From: Chromohalobacter beijerinckii
GTDB lineage: Bacteria > Pseudomonadota > Gammaproteobacteria > Pseudomonadales > Halomonadaceae
Assembly: GCF_023061185.1 (NCBI RefSeq)
Contig: NZ_JAKGAK010000003.1
Span: 237,273 to 301,272, forward strand
Direction: 5' to 3'
DNA length: 64,000 bases
Within the stretch, counting starts at the first letter, position 1. Each line of letters begins with the position of its first letter. The position numbers and the translations under genes are program-made. Shown here in pieces: positions 62,235 through 64,000 of this stretch. The notes beneath the pieces were generated by a model. That model worked only from the letters and a program-made list of their open reading frames with translations, did not search any database and had not been told where the DNA came from.

Positions 62235-63947
62235 ATGAGCCAGCAGGACTTTCCGGAGAACGCCGATCCGCGTCGCCGCCATTCCGCCAATGTGGTCGAC
62301 GGCCCGGGCAAGGCGGCCAGTCGCGCCATGCTACGTGCGGTAGGCTTCAACGACGAGGATTTCACGAAGCCGCAGGTGGGCATCGCCTCGACCTGGAGCC
62401 GCGTCACGCCGTGCAACAGCCACATCAACGTATTGGCCGACGCTGCCAGTGACGGCGCCGATGCTGCCGGTGGCAAGGGTGTGGTGTTCAATACCATCAC
62501 CATCTCCGACGGTATCGCCAACGGCACCGAGGGCATGAAGTACTCGATGGCCTCGCGCGAGATCATCGCCGACTCCATCGAAGCCGTTTCCGGCTGCGAG
62601 GGTTTCGATGGCGTGGTCGCCATCGGTGGCTGCGACAAGAACATGCCGGGCTGCATGATCGGTCTGGCGCGTCTTGATCGCCCCAGCATCTTCGTCTATG
62701 GCGGCACCATCCAGCCCGGCGCCGGGCATACCGATATCGTCTCGGTGTTCGAGGCGATGGGCGCCTATTCTCAGGGCAACATGTCACTGATCGACGTCAA
62801 GCAGATCGAGGAGACGGCGATTCCGGGGCCGGGCTCCTGCGGTGGCATGTACACCGCCAACACCATGGCGTCGGCTATCGAGGCCATGGGCATGAGCCTG
62901 CCCAACTCCTCGGCGCAGGAAGCGGTCTCGCAGACCAAGAACGACGATTGCCGCGCCGCTGGCGAAGCCGTGCTCAAGCTGCTCGAACTGGATCTCAAGC
63001 CTTCCGACATCATGACCCGCAAGGCGTTCGAGAACGCCATTACCGTGGTCATCGCGCTGGGCGGTTCGACCAACGCCGTGCTGCACTTGCTGGCGATTGC
63101 CAACACCATTGGCGTCGAGCTCTCGCTCGACGACTTCACCGAGATCGGCAAACGCGTGCCAGTGTTGGCGGACGTGCGTCCGAGCGGCCACTACATGATG
63201 AGTGAGCTGGTAGCCATCGGTGGTATCCAGCCGATGATGAAGATCCTGCTCGACGCGGGCTTGCTCCACGGCGACTGCCTGACCGTGACTGGTAACACGC
63301 TGGCCGAGAATCTGGCCGATGTGGCGCCGTACCCGATGGATCAGGACATCATCAAGCCGCTCGACAAGCCGGTCAAAACCTCCAGCCACTTGCGCGTTCT
63401 CTATGGCAATCTGGCACCGGAAGGCGCGGTCGCCAAGATTACCGGCAAGGAAGGCACGCGCTTCACGGGGCGTGCGCGAGTCTTCAACTCCGAAGAGGAA
63501 GCACAGGCGCGGATCAATGATCTGACCGTGGTTGCCGGGGATGTGGTGGTCATCCGCTACGAAGGTCCCAAGGGTGGCCCCGGCATGCGCGAGATGCTGA
63601 CGCCAACTTCGGCGATCATGGGGCGCGGCCTGGGCGACAAGGTCGCACTGATCACCGATGGGCGTTTCTCCGGCGGCAGTCACGGTTTCGTGGTTGGGCA
63701 CATCACGCCGGAAGCCTTCGTGGGTGGCCCCATCGGTCTGATCGAAGATCATGATGAGATCACTATCGATGCCGAGAATGACGTGATGACATTGCATATC
63801 AGCGACGACGAGATGAATCGGCGTCGCGAGGCCTGGAAGCGTCCGGCACCGCGCTACACGCGTGGCACGCTGGCCAAGTACGCCAAGACGGTCAGCTCCG
63901 CGTCTAAAGGGGCAGTCACCGATCTGCCCGAAGCGCTGGACGACTGA
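62235..63947 (+). CDS. ilvD: Dihydroxy-acid dehydratase
   Basis: A 570-residue iron-sulfur dehydratase of branched-chain amino acid synthesis, converting 2,3-dihydroxy-isovalerate and its methylvalerate homologue to the 2-oxo acids. The cluster-binding cysteines are seen in [16 protein letters not shown] and [13 protein letters not shown]. The length is the shorter bacterial type (E. coli has 616), which fits the 2Fe-2S group. The ATG at 62235 follows AAAAGGAG at six bases; the earlier in-frame extension is rejected. Sugar-acid dehydratases are related, but the GGMYTANTM block favours IlvD. It ends at a strong terminator. Confidence 0.92.
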   Translation: MSQQDFPENADPRRRHSANVVDGPGKAASRAMLRAVGFNDEDFTKPQVGIASTWSRVTPCNSHINVLADAASDGADAAGGKGVVFNTITISDGIANGTEGMKYSMASREIIADSIEAVSGCEGFDGVVAIGGCDKNMPGCMIGLARLDRPSIFVYGGTIQPGAGHTDIVSVFEAMGAYSQGNMSLIDVKQIEETAIPGPGSCGGMYTANTMASAIEAMGMSLPNSSAQEAVSQTKNDDCRAAGEAVLKLLELDLKPSDIMTRKAFENAITVVIALGGSTNAVLHLLAIANTIGVELSLDDFTEIGKRVPVLADVRPSGHYMMSELVAIGGIQPMMKILLDAGLLHGDCLTVTGNTLAENLADVAPYPMDQDIIKPLDKPVKTSSHLRVLYGNLAPEGAVAKITGKEGTRFTGRARVFNSEEEAQARINDLTVVAGDVVVIRYEGPKGGPGMREMLTPTSAIMGRGLGDKVALITDGRFSGGSHGFVVGHITPEAFVGGPIGLIEDHDEITIDAENDVMTLHISDDEMNRRREAWKRPAPRYTRGTLAKYAKTVSSASKGAVTDLPEALDD

Positions 63948-63970
63948 GGCGGCGTTTTCTTTGCATCACC

Positions 63971-63997
63971 AAAGCGGCCCCTGCGGGGGCCGCTTTT
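63971..63997 (+). terminator. Intrinsic terminator after ilvD
   Basis: AAAGCGGCCCC and GGGGCCGCTTT arms with a TGCG loop, ending in TTTT, 24 bases beyond the ilvD stop. The A-rich 5' arm lets it work in both directions. Confidence 0.88.
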
Positions 63998-64000
63998 CAT

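Noticed and set aside
62235..63947. Sugar-acid dehydratase (edd-like) identity for ilvD
   Set aside because: The block [12 protein letters not shown] and overall length favour dihydroxy-acid dehydratase.

Overview
The window is a continuous, gene-dense piece of a high-GC gammaproteobacterial chromosome. The gene repertoire and protein style fit the Halomonadaceae, with Chromohalobacter or Halomonas most likely: TAXI-type TRAP transport, YdgA-, YpeA- and MtfA-like proteins, glcDEFG and cysJI. This assignment is an inference from content; no rRNA or other marker gene is present. I saw no tRNA, rRNA, insertion sequence, integrase, prophage or CRISPR array. Fifty-two coding regions are supported, most in short operons with overlapping stop and start codons.

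Layout. 1-4.9 kb: the end of a respiratory complex I operon (nuoK tail, nuoL, nuoM, nuoN). 4.9-13.6 kb: mixed housekeeping genes (egtB, argC, a haloacid dehalogenase, an AsmA-like DUF748 protein, mtfA, a GNAT-nitrilase fusion, a DksA-like zinc finger, a flavin reductase-like protein). 13.7-17.7 kb: a siderophore ABC importer (binding protein, two permeases, ATPase) behind a possible Fur operator. 18-23.3 kb: a glutathione transferase, a dienelactone hydrolase and assimilatory sulfite reductase cysJI.

23.4-26.9 kb is the most unusual part: a three-gene operon encoding a fused PabB-PabC, a PabA and an AurF-type diiron N-oxygenase. Together they should make 4-aminobenzoate from chorismate and then oxidise its amino group, which suggests dedicated secondary metabolism rather than folate supply. 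27-29.8 kb: a second DksA-like zinc finger and a YdeP-type molybdoenzyme. 29.9-36.5 kb: glycolate oxidation (glcDEFG) and a glycolate/lactate permease; glcA and glcD each carry a matching GntR-type operator.

36.7-43 kb: a second glutathione transferase, ydfG, ypeA, and an AaeXAB-type aromatic acid efflux operon with a LysR regulator upstream. 43.2-48 kb: a TonB-dependent receptor with a possible Fur box, then modABC for molybdate. 48-54.3 kb: an EamA exporter, DUF192 and TSUP proteins, and a TAXI TRAP transporter. 54.4-58.1 kb: a MOSC protein, and a cysteine-free molybdopterin-fold periplasmic protein translationally coupled to a tripartite hybrid histidine kinase. 58.1-64 kb: a DUF945 protein, Lon protease and ilvD, which ends at a strong terminator.

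Themes: iron uptake, molybdenum uptake and use (modABC, YdeP, MOSC), aromatic amine/acid chemistry and export, and two-carbon acid oxidation.
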